In this document: positions 32,750 through 40,462 of the stretch, piece by piece | Numbering within the stretch: the stretch's first letter is position 1 | How the letters are laid out: every line of letters starts with the position of its first letter | Source of the DNA: a virus | DNA length: 43,204 nt | Strand: one strand, 5' to 3' | IMG/VR virus record: IMGVR_UViG_3300033149_001517 | Location: 1-43,204 of that record | Position numbers and translations under genes: made by a program | The notes under the pieces: model-generated | Told to the model about the DNA's origin: nothing | Database searches by the model: none | What the model saw: the letters and a program-made list of their open reading frames with translations, nothing else

Positions 32750-32861
32750 TTTTCACCTTTGGAGTTACATCATCAATTCCTAAACACGCTTCAAAAAAAC
32801 AATCATATGATTTATATAATAAATTATCTATATAATTCCCCATCCTTTTCTCTTCACTCAT
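32733..32861 (-). CDS. Small hypothetical protein (42 aa)
   Basis: Reads MSEEKRMGNYIDNLLYKSYD and overlaps both the preceding gene's stop and the SegE-like start by several bases, which is typical for coupled genes here. Two Cys (C21, C26). No function assignable. Confidence 0.55.
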   Translation of the reverse strand: MSEEKRMGNYIDNLLYKSYDCFFEACLGIDDVTPKVKNDEKN

Positions 32862-33276
32862 CTTCCAACCCTAACTCTTCTTTTAATTTAATAAGCATCG
32901 CCATAGGTGTTGGTTCAAAATCATCTTGTTCTTGCCAATCTTTTTCTTCATAATTAATTCTATACCATTCCCCTAATCTGTTAATAGATTCTTCAACCTT
33001 CTGTTTATCCAGACAACACTCTTCCATTGCTTGTAATTGATATCCACATCTTAGTTTATAATATTCTAATTCATTTTTTATTTTATCTAATATATTAAAC
33101 TTTATACATCCCATGAGCATATTCCATTTTGGGAATTTTTTCTCAAATAAATGTTTGTTAACTTTTCCTGGTTGTCTTGATTTTGATTCAATTTTAATTC
33201 TATTCTTATCAAGATCTTTTAACATTGGTTCTAATTTAGGTGGTTCATCCCAATCTTTCATGTTTGGTTTTTTCAT
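32854..33276 (-). CDS. CLDKQ-motif small regulator-like protein
   Basis: 140 residues, charged. The C-terminal 60 residues carry CCLDKQKVEESINRLG and end KLKEELGLEDE, a pattern shared with the protein at 38840-39142 (CLDKQTVREAI...FIKELGLD) and with small phage proteins of unknown role. The shared part looks like a short helical module. Ribosome site weak. Confidence 0.6.
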   Translation of the reverse strand: MKKPNMKDWDEPPKLEPMLKDLDKNRIKIESKSRQPGKVNKHLFEKKFPKWNMLMGCIKFNILDKIKNELEYYKLRCGYQLQAMEECCLDKQKVEESINRLGEWYRINYEEKDWQEQDDFEPTPMAMLIKLKEELGLEDE

Positions 33277-33308
33277 TTTTTACTCAACTCTTTTTCTTGT
33301 TCTTTTTT

Positions 33309-33728
33309 TTATTTATAATTAGGATTTCTAATCTCCTTAAATTTATATCCACAAACATGTTTAACCGCAATATAAACTCCATCAATTGGAGTCATTGGAA
33401 AATATTTACATACATGTGGTTGAGTTCTTTTACCATGTAAATTACACCCCCCTTCAATTTTAATATGAGGACATAACCTAGGAGACATTACAATATCATG
33501 TTTATTTAATTTTCTTATTTGAACATTTGAAACAGTCATTTCAGAATACTCATTCATTTTATGATAATCTTTATTCCAACCATTATTTTCAATAGATTTA
33601 TGCACATTAAATCTACAACAAGCAGATTGACATTTAACATAATCACAACTTCCTGTTCTTTTCCAAAAAAACTTAATATTATGATTTGATTTTGCAATTT
33701 TATTTATATAATTATTCTTATTCTCCAT
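33309..33728 (-). CDS. Second YkgJ-like cysteine-cluster protein
   Basis: 139 residues from the ATG with GGTGAGG upstream. Cys residues lie in SCDYVKCQSACC, then LCPHIK, GGCNLHG and PHVCKYFP, which fits the CxxCxxCC/YkgJ type of metal-cluster protein. AGA- and A-rich codons point to a different origin from the neighbours. Related in type, but not closely, to the protein at 3675. Function unknown. Confidence 0.65.
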   Translation of the reverse strand: MENKNNYINKIAKSNHNIKFFWKRTGSCDYVKCQSACCRFNVHKSIENNGWNKDYHKMNEYSEMTVSNVQIRKLNKHDIVMSPRLCPHIKIEGGCNLHGKRTQPHVCKYFPMTPIDGVYIAVKHVCGYKFKEIRNPNYK

Positions 33729-33733
33729 TTTCC

Positions 33734-34141
33734 TCACCATACCTCTATCTCATTCATCTTCAACATCTTCTCACCATAACAATATAATTTATCCCAACCA
33801 TCATGTAACAAATTCAAATATACTTTTGCATACCCACAATTATGTTTATACTTCTCATCATCAGTTATCTGGGTAATTAAATAATTATAACAAGCAACAT
33901 ACACATCATATATATCACTACATACTTTAATGATCTTATCACTCTCAATGATACATTGTAAAGGAGATAACTCCCATGCATGCTTGAAAAATAATATCAT
34001 CACTTCTTTCAGATATTGTATGTTACGTTGGGTATTGATAGCGAGTAATACTTCTTTCCTGTACGCATGTTCCGTGTAATCAGTAATCCTCAAATACTTA
34101 ACACAATCTCTTGTTATAATGTATTCAGGTCCCATACTCAT
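33734..34141 (-). CDS. Hypothetical protein (135 aa)
   Basis: Reads MSMGPEYIITRDCVKYLRIT; helical, with several Cys but no ordered metal site. It overlaps the helicase-like gene's stop by ATGA, so it is probably co-translated with it and could be its partner. No family recognised. Confidence 0.6.
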   Translation of the reverse strand: MSMGPEYIITRDCVKYLRITDYTEHAYRKEVLLAINTQRNIQYLKEVMILFFKHAWELSPLQCIIESDKIIKVCSDIYDVYVACYNYLITQITDDEKYKHNCGYAKVYLNLLHDGWDKLYCYGEKMLKMNEIEVW

Positions 34142-35364
34142 TGTATAGTCTCTTGCTTGACATCATCATCAACAGACTTACCATTATCAACCTTCAACTC
34201 ATTCCGTAGATGTAACACCATGTCCTCATACTCTTCCTTACACTTAATAAGGATCAGACACCATTCATCATACTCTCCTTGTGTTTTAGCATACATATCA
34301 AACCCAAGCGTTAACAAGTCCCACGTTTGTTTCTTACGTATCTTCAAGGTAGGAACATAATTATCTTCATACCTACGTTTCAATTTCCCACTCATCAACT
34401 GTTGTTGTAACCATGCAAACTCTTTCAGATATTTCCTGTACACTGATTCGTATTGTTTAGCTGCACCAATTATATCAAAGTCACGTGAGAACTTCTCAGT
34501 CAGTTCACCTTGTAACTTGAACTTGAGAAATCTATCATCCATCGCTTCATTATTCTTGAAGTTGACATCGAAATAAACTTTATCAGGTTGTTTATAACAT
34601 TCAGCGTTATTATATAAGTAAGTGATACTTTGATTGAAACAATTATAATTATTCTTTGTGTTAGCACTCTTCTGGGCACCATTAACATACATAGATTTCC
34701 CTCCTGCTATATCAAGTGAGAACTCTTCCATGATATCACGTACTTCCTTCTTACACTGGTGAGCTTCATCAAACACCATGTTCCCATCAGTATTAATCTT
34801 GTTAAGTACTCCAGGTACTGATCGTGGTTTGAACACAGGACATTTATTAGTGAGTCCGTGCACCATACTAAAGATACTAGTCTTACCGAGAGAAGGGTTA
34901 CTACTTAAACATACAAACCCTTTCCCTAGCTGTAACATGATAGCCATCACTTTCAACATGATCCAATGTTTAGGGTTACTACTCTCGAAATCAAGGAAGT
35001 TATCAACTACATAATCAAACTCCATTGTATGGTCAGGTAACACTTTGAAAGGGATAGGTTTATTGATAGTATAGATAACATCTTGTTTCCCTTGACTACC
35101 GAACCGATACTCTTTCAATATATCAGGTTTCAATCGTAGAGGCATGTAAGGGTAATGATCCGCATGAACGAAATATTTCTTCTTATCCTTGGTAGCGAAA
35201 TATCCCTTAGCAAGTATCCCATCCTCATCAACCTTTAACGGTTCCAACTCGAACTCTTTCATGGAAGAAGTGGTTATCTGTTCAGGATATAATAACGTAT
35301 CAAACATGTTACGTGTGTATTCCGCTACTACATCACTATGCCATCTAATTATCTCTTCTCTCAA
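34138..35364 (-). CDS. AAA+ / helicase-like ATPase (replication)
   Basis: 408 residues from a TTG start with GAGGTTG upstream. Walker A NPSLGKTS at 156-163, Walker B MVFDEA at 196-201, a sensor-like YNN at 251-253 and an arginine-finger-type DDRFLKF at 277-283. The arrangement resembles archaeal viral replication helicases or helicase loaders. No polymerase, primase or MCM is encoded elsewhere, so this would be the virus's main replication enzyme, acting with host proteins. Confidence 0.75.
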   Translation of the reverse strand: MREEIIRWHSDVVAEYTRNMFDTLLYPEQITTSSMKEFELEPLKVDEDGILAKGYFATKDKKKYFVHADHYPYMPLRLKPDILKEYRFGSQGKQDVIYTINKPIPFKVLPDHTMEFDYVVDNFLDFESSNPKHWIMLKVMAIMLQLGKGFVCLSSNPSLGKTSIFSMVHGLTNKCPVFKPRSVPGVLNKINTDGNMVFDEAHQCKKEVRDIMEEFSLDIAGGKSMYVNGAQKSANTKNNYNCFNQSITYLYNNAECYKQPDKVYFDVNFKNNEAMDDRFLKFKLQGELTEKFSRDFDIIGAAKQYESVYRKYLKEFAWLQQQLMSGKLKRRYEDNYVPTLKIRKKQTWDLLTLGFDMYAKTQGEYDEWCLILIKCKEEYEDMVLHLRNELKVDNGKSVDDDVKQETIQ

Positions 35365-35684
35365 ATTGATTCAACCTCTTCAACTTTCTCCACTTTCATT
35401 TGTTTCTTTACTTTACCTTTACCTTTCTTCTTACCCATCATCTTCTTGCCCTTAAACCATGCTCTAGTATCAATGAACTTCTGACCGTTAGGATAAGTTT
35501 TGATAGTGGTAATTGACATATACTCTTCTATGATCACTCCTTGTGTTGAAGTGGGAGAGAGAGAGGAAAAGGAAGGCTTAACCTCACTCTCATTATTACT
35601 GAGTTGTTTTTGTTCTGGCGAAACAAAAGAATCTTTACCTTCCTTTTTAGAATTATTAAGGAAGTTAGTGTTACCCAACTTCAT
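35361..35684 (-). CDS. Basic protein, weak PC4-like ssDNA-binding candidate
   Basis: 107 residues: a low-complexity first half (Ser/Asn-rich), then SITTIKTYPNGQKFIDTRAW, resembling the strand pattern of PC4-type ssDNA-binding proteins, then a very Lys-rich tail. It sits between the helicase-like and OB-like genes, all overlapping, so a replication accessory role is reasonable but unproven. Confidence 0.5.
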   Translation of the reverse strand: MKLGNTNFLNNSKKEGKDSFVSPEQKQLSNNESEVKPSFSSLSPTSTQGVIIEEYMSITTIKTYPNGQKFIDTRAWFKGKKMMGKKKGKGKVKKQMKVEKVEEVESI

Positions 35685-36229
35685 TGTGTCTTAGGAACCA
35701 CTGTGTCTTCCCAGAACTTCTCCATTCTCTGTGCATAACCATACGTTATATCCTTCTCAACATTCATCAGATAAGTACCGATGAAATGATTGAAGTTAAG
35801 ATCAGTTATACTATGACCTGCTTCGAGCATGTTCTTCTTATACTCGGTGAAGAACTCCAACTCATCAGTTGTCATATCATTACCTGGTGCTACTTCAGGA
35901 GTAGTTTGTGTTGGTTCCATAGTAGGAGTATCGGTTGTTGGTGTAGTTGATTGTTGTTGTGGTTCACCAAAGAACCTAGCCATACTAAGTGGACTATCAC
36001 CTTTAGGATTAGCTTTATGAACAAACCCGATAGTGAATTCTTTTCCTTCATCGAGTATATCAGCACCTTTAGTAGTGTTACTACCCCAGAAATTCTTAGG
36101 ATATTGTTGGTCCATATTCTCTTTGAAATGATATTTATATCCTTTGTTACCTTCACCAAAATCTTTAGTGAAAGTTTTCCCAACATATGTCATTGTTACA
36201 TATTGTAATTTTTGTTTTTCTTCAGCCAT
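35681..36229 (-). CDS. Candidate OB-type single-strand DNA-binding protein
   Basis: 182 residues from MAEEKQ (GGGGG upstream). The N-terminal 90 residues are beta-rich with YVGKTFTKDFGEGNKGYKYH, like an OB fold; a Thr/Pro/Gln linker follows (about 92-115), then a helical C-terminal region. Linked OB plus tail is common for viral SSBs, and it lies beside the helicase-like gene. No experimental family match can be claimed. Confidence 0.5.
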   Translation of the reverse strand: MAEEKQKLQYVTMTYVGKTFTKDFGEGNKGYKYHFKENMDQQYPKNFWGSNTTKGADILDEGKEFTIGFVHKANPKGDSPLSMARFFGEPQQQSTTPTTDTPTMEPTQTTPEVAPGNDMTTDELEFFTEYKKNMLEAGHSITDLNFNHFIGTYLMNVEKDITYGYAQRMEKFWEDTVVPKTQ

Positions 36230-36230
36230 T

Positions 36231-36404
36231 CTAACCCCCATACTTTGTCTTTAAAGCAATATTAATATCTTCGACTAATTGTACTGCTTTCTCTTTATCA
36301 TCGTTGAAATATACTTTAATATCCCACGCAAATTCTCCCTTAACATTCTTCTTCAGAACAATACTATTCTTTTTCTCTTCAGTTAAACTCACATTATTTT
36401 CCAT
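36231..36404 (-). CDS. Small conserved-type protein (57 aa) beside the SSB-like gene
   Basis: Reads MENNVSLTEEKKNSIVLKKN and later EFAWDIKVYFNDDKEKAV, ending with TAG two bases before the next ATG. The strand-helix layout with a K(K/N)...GEFAWDIKVYF core recalls small proteins encoded next to SSB genes in archaeal viruses. Function unknown. Confidence 0.6.
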   Translation of the reverse strand: MENNVSLTEEKKNSIVLKKNVKGEFAWDIKVYFNDDKEKAVQLVEDINIALKTKYGG

Positions 36405-36405
36405 T

Positions 36406-36615
36406 TTATTTACCTTTATTTAATTTTTTTATTTCATTATGTAAAATTCGTAATTCATCTTCATACAAAATAAAACCAGGTTGAATTATTAGATAATATT
36501 CATCATTCTCATCTTGTTTAATTTCTTTTTGACTTAATGATTCCCCCGCCTCACTTTCTAAAGTAATGTATCTTCGTACATCAATTGTTTTTTTAATTAC
36601 TTTATATGTTTCCAT
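36406..36615 (-). CDS. Hypothetical protein (69 aa)
   Basis: Reads METYKVIKKTIDVRRY; beta-rich start, helical end. GGAGG lies upstream of the ATG. Follows the HNH gene. No family recognised. Confidence 0.6.
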   Translation of the reverse strand: METYKVIKKTIDVRRYITLESEAGESLSQKEIKQDENDEYYLIIQPGFILYEDELRILHNEIKKLNKGK

Positions 36616-36616
36616 T

Positions 36617-36982
36617 TTATTTCTTCCTCCAATTATTAATTTTCATTTCAATAGTATCTCTTATATAATACCACATTTGTTTTAATGCATCTTTAAATTC
36701 ATTATAATCATATATCACAAATGCAGAATAATTACTACTATGGATTTTACTATGACACTTCCTACATACCACTACTAAATTACCTTCATAATTATTACCA
36801 CCTTCCCTAACTGGTAATATGTGGTGTATTTGTAATCCTTTTTTTTTACTACAAACAGTACAATATTTGATCCTTTTAAGTTTCTTATATATTTTATTTT
36901 CAATAAATCTATTTTTGTTAGTATAAGAACTTATAATCTTATCAGTTTTAATTTTTTTCATTAATTGCCCTATATTTAACAT
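36617..36982 (-). CDS. HNH endonuclease (second copy, different type)
   Basis: 121 residues from the ATG at 36982, chosen because GGAGG lies 5 nt upstream (an earlier ATG adds 10 residues). CTVCSKKKGLQIHHILPV and NLVVVCRKCHSKIH form the HNH motif with both zinc CxxC pairs and the catalytic His. It is A-rich in codons, lies between unrelated early genes and has its own A+T-rich upstream region with a small palindrome (36998-37017). Probably a mobile free-standing nuclease. Confidence 0.85.
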   Translation of the reverse strand: MLNIGQLMKKIKTDKIISSYTNKNRFIENKIYKKLKRIKYCTVCSKKKGLQIHHILPVREGGNNYEGNLVVVCRKCHSKIHSSNYSAFVIYDYNEFKDALKQMWYYIRDTIEMKINNWRKK

Positions 36983-36997
36983 TGTTCCCTCCAATAC

Positions 36998-37017
36998 ATT
37001 AGATAAATACATCTAAT
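36998..37017 (-). promoter_or_regulatory. Palindrome upstream of the HNH gene
   Basis: ATTAGAT-AAATAC-ATCTAAT, a 7-bp stem with a 6-nt loop, lies 16-35 bp before the HNH start, next to a TATATATTA element. Could be an operator or the 3' end of the upstream transcript. Confidence 0.4.
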
Positions 37018-37059
37018 ATATAATATTTTATTTAAACTTGATAGTGATAACTTTCCCGA

Positions 37060-37407
37060 TTATCTCAATATCCCGTTACGACAAACATACTTAATCTTAG
37101 TTGGTGTCCAATACACACCACACGCTTCCACTCTTCTTGTATTATGATAATGTTTAGTCCATCTCAGTAATTGTTTTTTAGCTTTTGCATATTGTTTCCA
37201 AGTGTGATTGGATTTCACTTCATAATAAACTACTCTTCCACCTTGCCATGATTTAACATCCACTTCACCCAGGGAATAGATTAGATTGATACCTGTGTAT
37301 TTCACGAAAGGTTTCTTATCCAGTTCCCTTGCTAATAGTTTACATAAGGAATCGTGTTTATGACTCATCCTGATCCCTTCTTCTCTTCTTTTAATTCTAC
37401 TCTTCAC
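37060..37407 (-). CDS. PD-(D/E)XK nuclease
   Basis: 115 residues from a GTG that overlaps the previous stop; the ATG 14 codons in (product MSHKHD) is an alternative. E48/D50 in SLGEVDVKSW, E63-V-K65 in YYEVKSN and Q79 form a complete PD-(D/E)XK active site, the fold of Holliday-junction resolvases, lambda-type exonucleases and restriction enzymes. Small size and basic surface (KAKKQLLRWTKHYH) fit a resolvase or repair nuclease. Confidence 0.75.
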   Translation of the reverse strand: MKSRIKRREEGIRMSHKHDSLCKLLARELDKKPFVKYTGINLIYSLGEVDVKSWQGGRVVYYEVKSNHTWKQYAKAKKQLLRWTKHYHNTRRVEACGVYWTPTKIKYVCRNGILR

Positions 37408-37838
37408 TTAATCAACTCAGGATTCTTATAAATATTTCCTATTACTTCTAATGTATCTTCACTTTTTTCAATAGAATAATTTTCAGTTAATTTATATTTC
37501 ATACCTAATAATGATTTAACTTCTTGTCCATTAGCATAAAATCCTTGACACCAATAAGGTCTATCATGTTTTGATTGTGCAGATTGTTTAAAGCTACCAA
37601 ACTTTACAATGCCTTTATTAAAATATCCATGATTTATGACAATATCCCCTTCATAAATCTCTTTATCATTCTTATCTTTTAATCCAGTATATTGCATTAA
37701 AATAATATCTTCTTTAGTATAGTCATACCCTGTTGTGTCTGAAAAAATATAAGTATTATCATCAGTCCAATCTATTTGATTAACAGATAACATTTGTTCA
37801 TCTTCTTTTGTCCATGCCCTAAATTTTATTTCTCTCAT
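37404..37838 (-). CDS. YopX family protein
   Basis: 144 residues starting MREIKFRAWTKEDEQM, followed by LMQYTGLKDKNDKEIYEGDI, both signature segments of the phage YopX family. Its function is not known; it is common in phage early regions. GGTGAGG lies 5 nt before the ATG, and both ends overlap neighbours by ATGA or GTGA. Confidence 0.85.
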   Translation of the reverse strand: MREIKFRAWTKEDEQMLSVNQIDWTDDNTYIFSDTTGYDYTKEDIILMQYTGLKDKNDKEIYEGDIVINHGYFNKGIVKFGSFKQSAQSKHDRPYWCQGFYANGQEVKSLLGMKYKLTENYSIEKSEDTLEVIGNIYKNPELIK

Positions 37839-38080
37839 TGTTCCTCACCTTTTGCATATTGTACCATGTTCTGATACATCTCGTTCATTGTCAGGCCATA
37901 ATGATACGCCATCTTCTTGAACACATTAACTTCAGATACTTCAACTGGTCTATTATTAGCTTCCTTCTTCAATTGATTATACACATAACTCATGTCCATC
38001 TTTAATTGCATATTGAATAAATAATCTGGTTTAGGTATAACTTTCCCAACTGATACTATTACATTATCAAGACTCATCAT
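37835..38080 (-). CDS. Hypothetical helical protein (81 aa)
   Basis: Reads MMSLDNVIVSVGKVIPKPDY, ending in a helix (YGLTMNEMYQNMVQYAKGEEQ in shorter pieces: TMNEMYQNM). Possibly a small regulator. It overlaps both neighbours by several bases. No family recognised. Confidence 0.55.
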   Translation of the reverse strand: MMSLDNVIVSVGKVIPKPDYLFNMQLKMDMSYVYNQLKKEANNRPVEVSEVNVFKKMAYHYGLTMNEMYQNMVQYAKGEEQ

Positions 38081-38213
38081 AATTTACTCTCTTATATTTT
38101 ACTCTTTTTGATTTTGCTTTAGAATTACCATATTTAGTACAATCACAATCGTTGATTAATAAAATATCATACTTAGACAATGGAAATATTGCTGTTATAT
38201 TATTTATTACCAT
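38067..38213 (-). CDS. Small hypothetical protein (48 aa)
   Basis: Start set at ATG 38213 because GGTG lies 6 nt upstream; the product reads MVINNITAIFPLSKYDILL, then CDC and a very basic tail (KAKSKRVKYKRV). It overlaps the end of the zinc-finger microprotein gene. An earlier in-frame ATG would run through that gene and is rejected. Confidence 0.5.
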   Translation of the reverse strand: MVINNITAIFPLSKYDILLINDCDCTKYGNSKAKSKRVKYKRVNYDES

Positions 38214-38340
38214 TTTCAACACCCGTGCCGTCACAATGAGTACAACATTTATATTCTCCATCTAAATATGCTGGTTTTGTTCCTCCTTCCCCAAAACAAT
38301 ACATACATAATTTTCCCCTAATTGTTTTTAATTCACTCAT
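38200..38340 (-). CDS. DnaJ-type zinc-finger microprotein (46 aa)
   Basis: Reads MSELKTIRGKLCMYCFGEGG and later CCTHCDGTG: two CxxCxGxG units, the zinc-binding repeat of DnaJ. Only one zinc module and no J domain, so it is a free zinc finger, perhaps for protein or RNA binding. Overlaps the previous gene's stop. Confidence 0.65.
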   Translation of the reverse strand: MSELKTIRGKLCMYCFGEGGTKPAYLDGEYKCCTHCDGTGVENGNK

Positions 38341-38645
38341 TTATTCCTCCCAGCTTTAAAGTATTTTTTAATCTTATCTAATAAACTAGACTTCTTGAAA
38401 TCTAAATAATCTTCATAAGCACAGTTATGTATCTGATGTTCGTTACCGTACCATACCCTATCAAGTGGATAATAACGATTCCGGTTATCATTTGCAACCT
38501 TACTGAAATATTTCCGTTCAAAGTAATTGCCTTTAATAACATCATTAACTATCCAGGAAAAGTCTTGGGTGATGTCATATAACTGTTTAGCATCTCTCCC
38601 TCTTCTCTGTCTATTTTCCTTGATTAGATATTTATCGATTGCCAT
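38337..38645 (-). CDS. Hypothetical protein (102 aa)
   Basis: Reads MAIDKYLIKENRQRRGRDAK; basic and aromatic-rich (YYPLDRVWYGNEHQ), with a helical end. No known motif. Overlaps both neighbours, consistent with a compact early operon. Confidence 0.6.
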   Translation of the reverse strand: MAIDKYLIKENRQRRGRDAKQLYDITQDFSWIVNDVIKGNYFERKYFSKVANDNRNRYYPLDRVWYGNEHQIHNCAYEDYLDFKKSSLLDKIKKYFKAGRNK

Positions 38646-38862
38646 TTTTCAGATATAATTTCTCCTCAATCTTTCTTTGTGTATTGAGTAGGTTAGTGTA
38701 TTGTTTGTCATAATCAGGTTTCCTCATATAATGAGTAACTAACTGTTCCTCAACCCTTTGTTGCATTGGTTTAAAATACATCTTAGCTTCATACATCCTA
38801 AAGTAATCTGCTAATGAACTACGAAACCAAGCTCTCCTTTTATCTTCTCTCAATTGATACAT
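38632..38862 (-). CDS. Basic helical hypothetical protein (76 aa)
   Basis: Reads MYQLREDKRRAWFRSSLADY; strongly basic and fully helical, so nucleic-acid or protein scaffolding is possible. It overlaps the previous gene's end by about 20 bases. Function unknown. Confidence 0.55.
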   Translation of the reverse strand: MYQLREDKRRAWFRSSLADYFRMYEAKMYFKPMQQRVEEQLVTHYMRKPDYDKQYTNLLNTQRKIEEKLYLKNGNR

Positions 38863-39142
38863 TATCTAACCCCAATTCTTTAATAAATCCAAATATAAAT
38901 TTTCTATTAACTGGTAAATCTTGCATTATAAGTAAATGGTTTTTAATGGCTTCTCTAACTGTTTGTTTATCAAGACAATGTTTTTGCACACCATCTTTAT
39001 CAACATAATCATACCCTTCCATATCTTTTCTTATCCATTGACAATCTATACTATCATCATAAACCGACGCTAAATATGTATAATCACCATCTCTTTCTTT
39101 CCTCATTAAACTTGGGAATTGTTCTTCAAATTTATTACTCAT
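38840..39142 (-). CDS. CLDKQ-motif protein, paralogue-like to 32854-33276
   Basis: 100 residues; after an aromatic N-terminus it carries KHCLDKQTVREAIKNHL and ends FIKELGLDNVSIERR. The CLDKQxVxEAI ... ELGL pattern is shared with the protein at 32854-33276. Such small proteins recur in environmental phages, role unknown. Overlaps the sigma-like gene's stop by ATGA. Confidence 0.6.
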   Translation of the reverse strand: MSNKFEEQFPSLMRKERDGDYTYLASVYDDSIDCQWIRKDMEGYDYVDKDGVQKHCLDKQTVREAIKNHLLIMQDLPVNRKFIFGFIKELGLDNVSIERR

Positions 39143-39618
39143 TTTCTATTCACTTTTTCCTTTTGATATTTAACTATTAACTTAGTCTTGGCAACATGCA
39201 AAGCTTGTCTACTCAATCCATAACTATTAGCGATACTAGTCATACCTTCTCCCAGAATACAATTACGATAGAACATGTCATAAGCTCTCCCTTCCGGCAA
39301 CCAATTAAAGAATTCTTTCAAAGCTATCTTATCAACAAGATTCTCTTGCCGATCAGGTAATTCACGGTACATCTCTTCGCTAGGTTTCTTATTAATATCT
39401 TTATTATATTCAGGCATATACTTCCTAGCGAAAGTGTTCATGTGACAATAATAAATAGTTTTCAATGGATGTTTCTCGGCACTGAACCCTTCCAAGGCAA
39501 CCATTGACTCTTGGACATAATCATCCACTGTTGGATATACTGGGTGTTGTTTATGACGAAGTGCCATACTATAAGATATATTCAATAAATCTTCCGGTGT
39601 TTTATCTGACTTTTTCAT
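39139..39618 (-). CDS. Sigma-70-like transcription factor
   Basis: 159 residues with two sigma-like regions: residues 31-68 (VDDYVQESMVALEGF, then KTIYYCHMNTFARKYM) match region 2 (the DLxQEG-type start), and residues 101-153 (LKEFFNWLPEGRAYDMF, GMTSIANSYGLSRQALHVAK) match region 4, the -35-binding helix-turn-helix. GGAGGGAG lies before the ATG, and a TATA-like element at about 39706 implies a transcript of its own. Bacterial-type sigma factors do not work with archaeal RNA polymerase, so it may be a repurposed DNA-binding regulator. Confidence 0.65.
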   Translation of the reverse strand: MKKSDKTPEDLLNISYSMALRHKQHPVYPTVDDYVQESMVALEGFSAEKHPLKTIYYCHMNTFARKYMPEYNKDINKKPSEEMYRELPDRQENLVDKIALKEFFNWLPEGRAYDMFYRNCILGEGMTSIANSYGLSRQALHVAKTKLIVKYQKEKVNRK

Positions 39619-39705
39619 ATTACTCCCTCCATAATATAGTCGTTATCCTTTATATGTTTATGTAATCATAAGATACTTTTTGTTAAATCTGATCCAATGC
39701 GATTA

Positions 39706-39715
39706 ATTTATAAAT
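39706..39715 (-). promoter_or_regulatory. TATA-like promoter for the sigma-like gene
   Basis: ATTTATAAAT (palindromic) lies about 90 bp before the ATG at 39618, predicting a leader near 60 nt containing GGAGGGAG. No other gene occupies 39619-39777. Confidence 0.4.
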
Positions 39716-39777
39716 AATTTGCGTTTAAATAGAAAATGTTATTCTTTCTATTTTCGCTTATCAATCTTTCCATTAGG

Positions 39778-39909
39778 TTATCTTTCCCATGGTGCTTTCT
39801 TACAACACCACTCTGCATCTGAATCATTACAATATGATTTTCCACATTTATAACACTTGAACTTCTTATCTTCAAAAAGTCCAAATTTTTCTCTGTATTC
39901 TTCTTCCAT
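39778..39909 (-). CDS. Zinc-finger microprotein (43 aa)
   Basis: Reads MEEEYREKFGLFEDKKFKCY and continues CGKSYC then WCCKKAPWER: C19, C22, C27 and C35/C36 form a likely zinc site. Its stop codon is within the repeat motif at 39767-39780. Below typical annotation size but consistent with its neighbours. Confidence 0.55.
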   Translation of the reverse strand: MEEEYREKFGLFEDKKFKCYKCGKSYCNDSDAEWCCKKAPWER

Positions 39910-39929
39910 TTTACACTTTTTCCAGCTTG

Positions 39930-40067
39930 TTAAACTAATATTTTACATTTCTTTTGTGCAAACACACCATTAGAACCATCTTCTAATTTTACAGTTACCC
40001 AATCATTTGCAAATTGATGTACTTTACCTATACCTTTTGGTGTTTTTATTTTATCTCCAATTTTCAT
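39930..40067 (-). CDS. KOW/SH3-like small protein (45 aa)
   Basis: Reads MKIGDKIKTPKGIGKVHQFA, then VTVKLEDGSNGVFAQKKCKI, a five-strand SH3/KOW-like pattern (D-x-(I/V)-x-T-x-x-G-x-G-x-V). GAGG upstream. Such modules bind RNA, DNA or ribosomal proteins. Function unknown. Confidence 0.6.
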   Translation of the reverse strand: MKIGDKIKTPKGIGKVHQFANDWVTVKLEDGSNGVFAQKKCKILV

Positions 40068-40100
40068 ATTTCTTTCCTCATTAACACTATTTCCAAAAAG

Positions 40101-40277
40101 TTACTCTTCTAACATTTGACTTTTGAAATTATTCCATTGTTCTTTTGACATTGCAATAATACTTCCACCTAATTTATTATTATTCCAATAACTATTTTCT
40201 AATGTTTCTATAACATCTCTTTTACCTTTGAAATATTCATTTTTTAACATCTGTTTAAGTTCTTTATGTTCGTTCAT
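40101..40277 (-). CDS. Hypothetical protein (58 aa)
   Basis: Reads MNEHKELKQMLKNEYFKGKR from the ATG behind GGTGA; the GTG within that GGTGA is a less likely start. Helical and charged. Its stop lies at the edge of repeat copy 40090-40103. No family recognised. Confidence 0.55.
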   Translation of the reverse strand: MNEHKELKQMLKNEYFKGKRDVIETLENSYWNNNKLGGSIIAMSKEQWNNFKSQMLEE

Positions 40278-40425
40278 TTTCACCTTTATTATTATTTTTT
40301 AGCTTTCTAAAAGTATTATTAAATTTATTGATAACTTTTTGATGTCTATTATATATATTAATTTCTCTATAAATGATATATATAACCATAAAAATAAACC
40401 AAAGCAAAATTATATATTCAATCAT
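40264..40425 (-). CDS. Small membrane protein (53 aa)
   Basis: Reads MIEYIILLWFIFMVIYIIYR: one TM helix at residues 3-20, then a basic helical tail. Its end overlaps the next gene's start, supplying that gene's GGTGA site. Function unknown. Confidence 0.55.
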   Translation of the reverse strand: MIEYIILLWFIFMVIYIIYREINIYNRHQKVINKFNNTFRKLKNNNKGENERT

Positions 40426-40462
40426 TTTTTCTTCACTTTTCCTCCATGTAACCGACTTTCCA

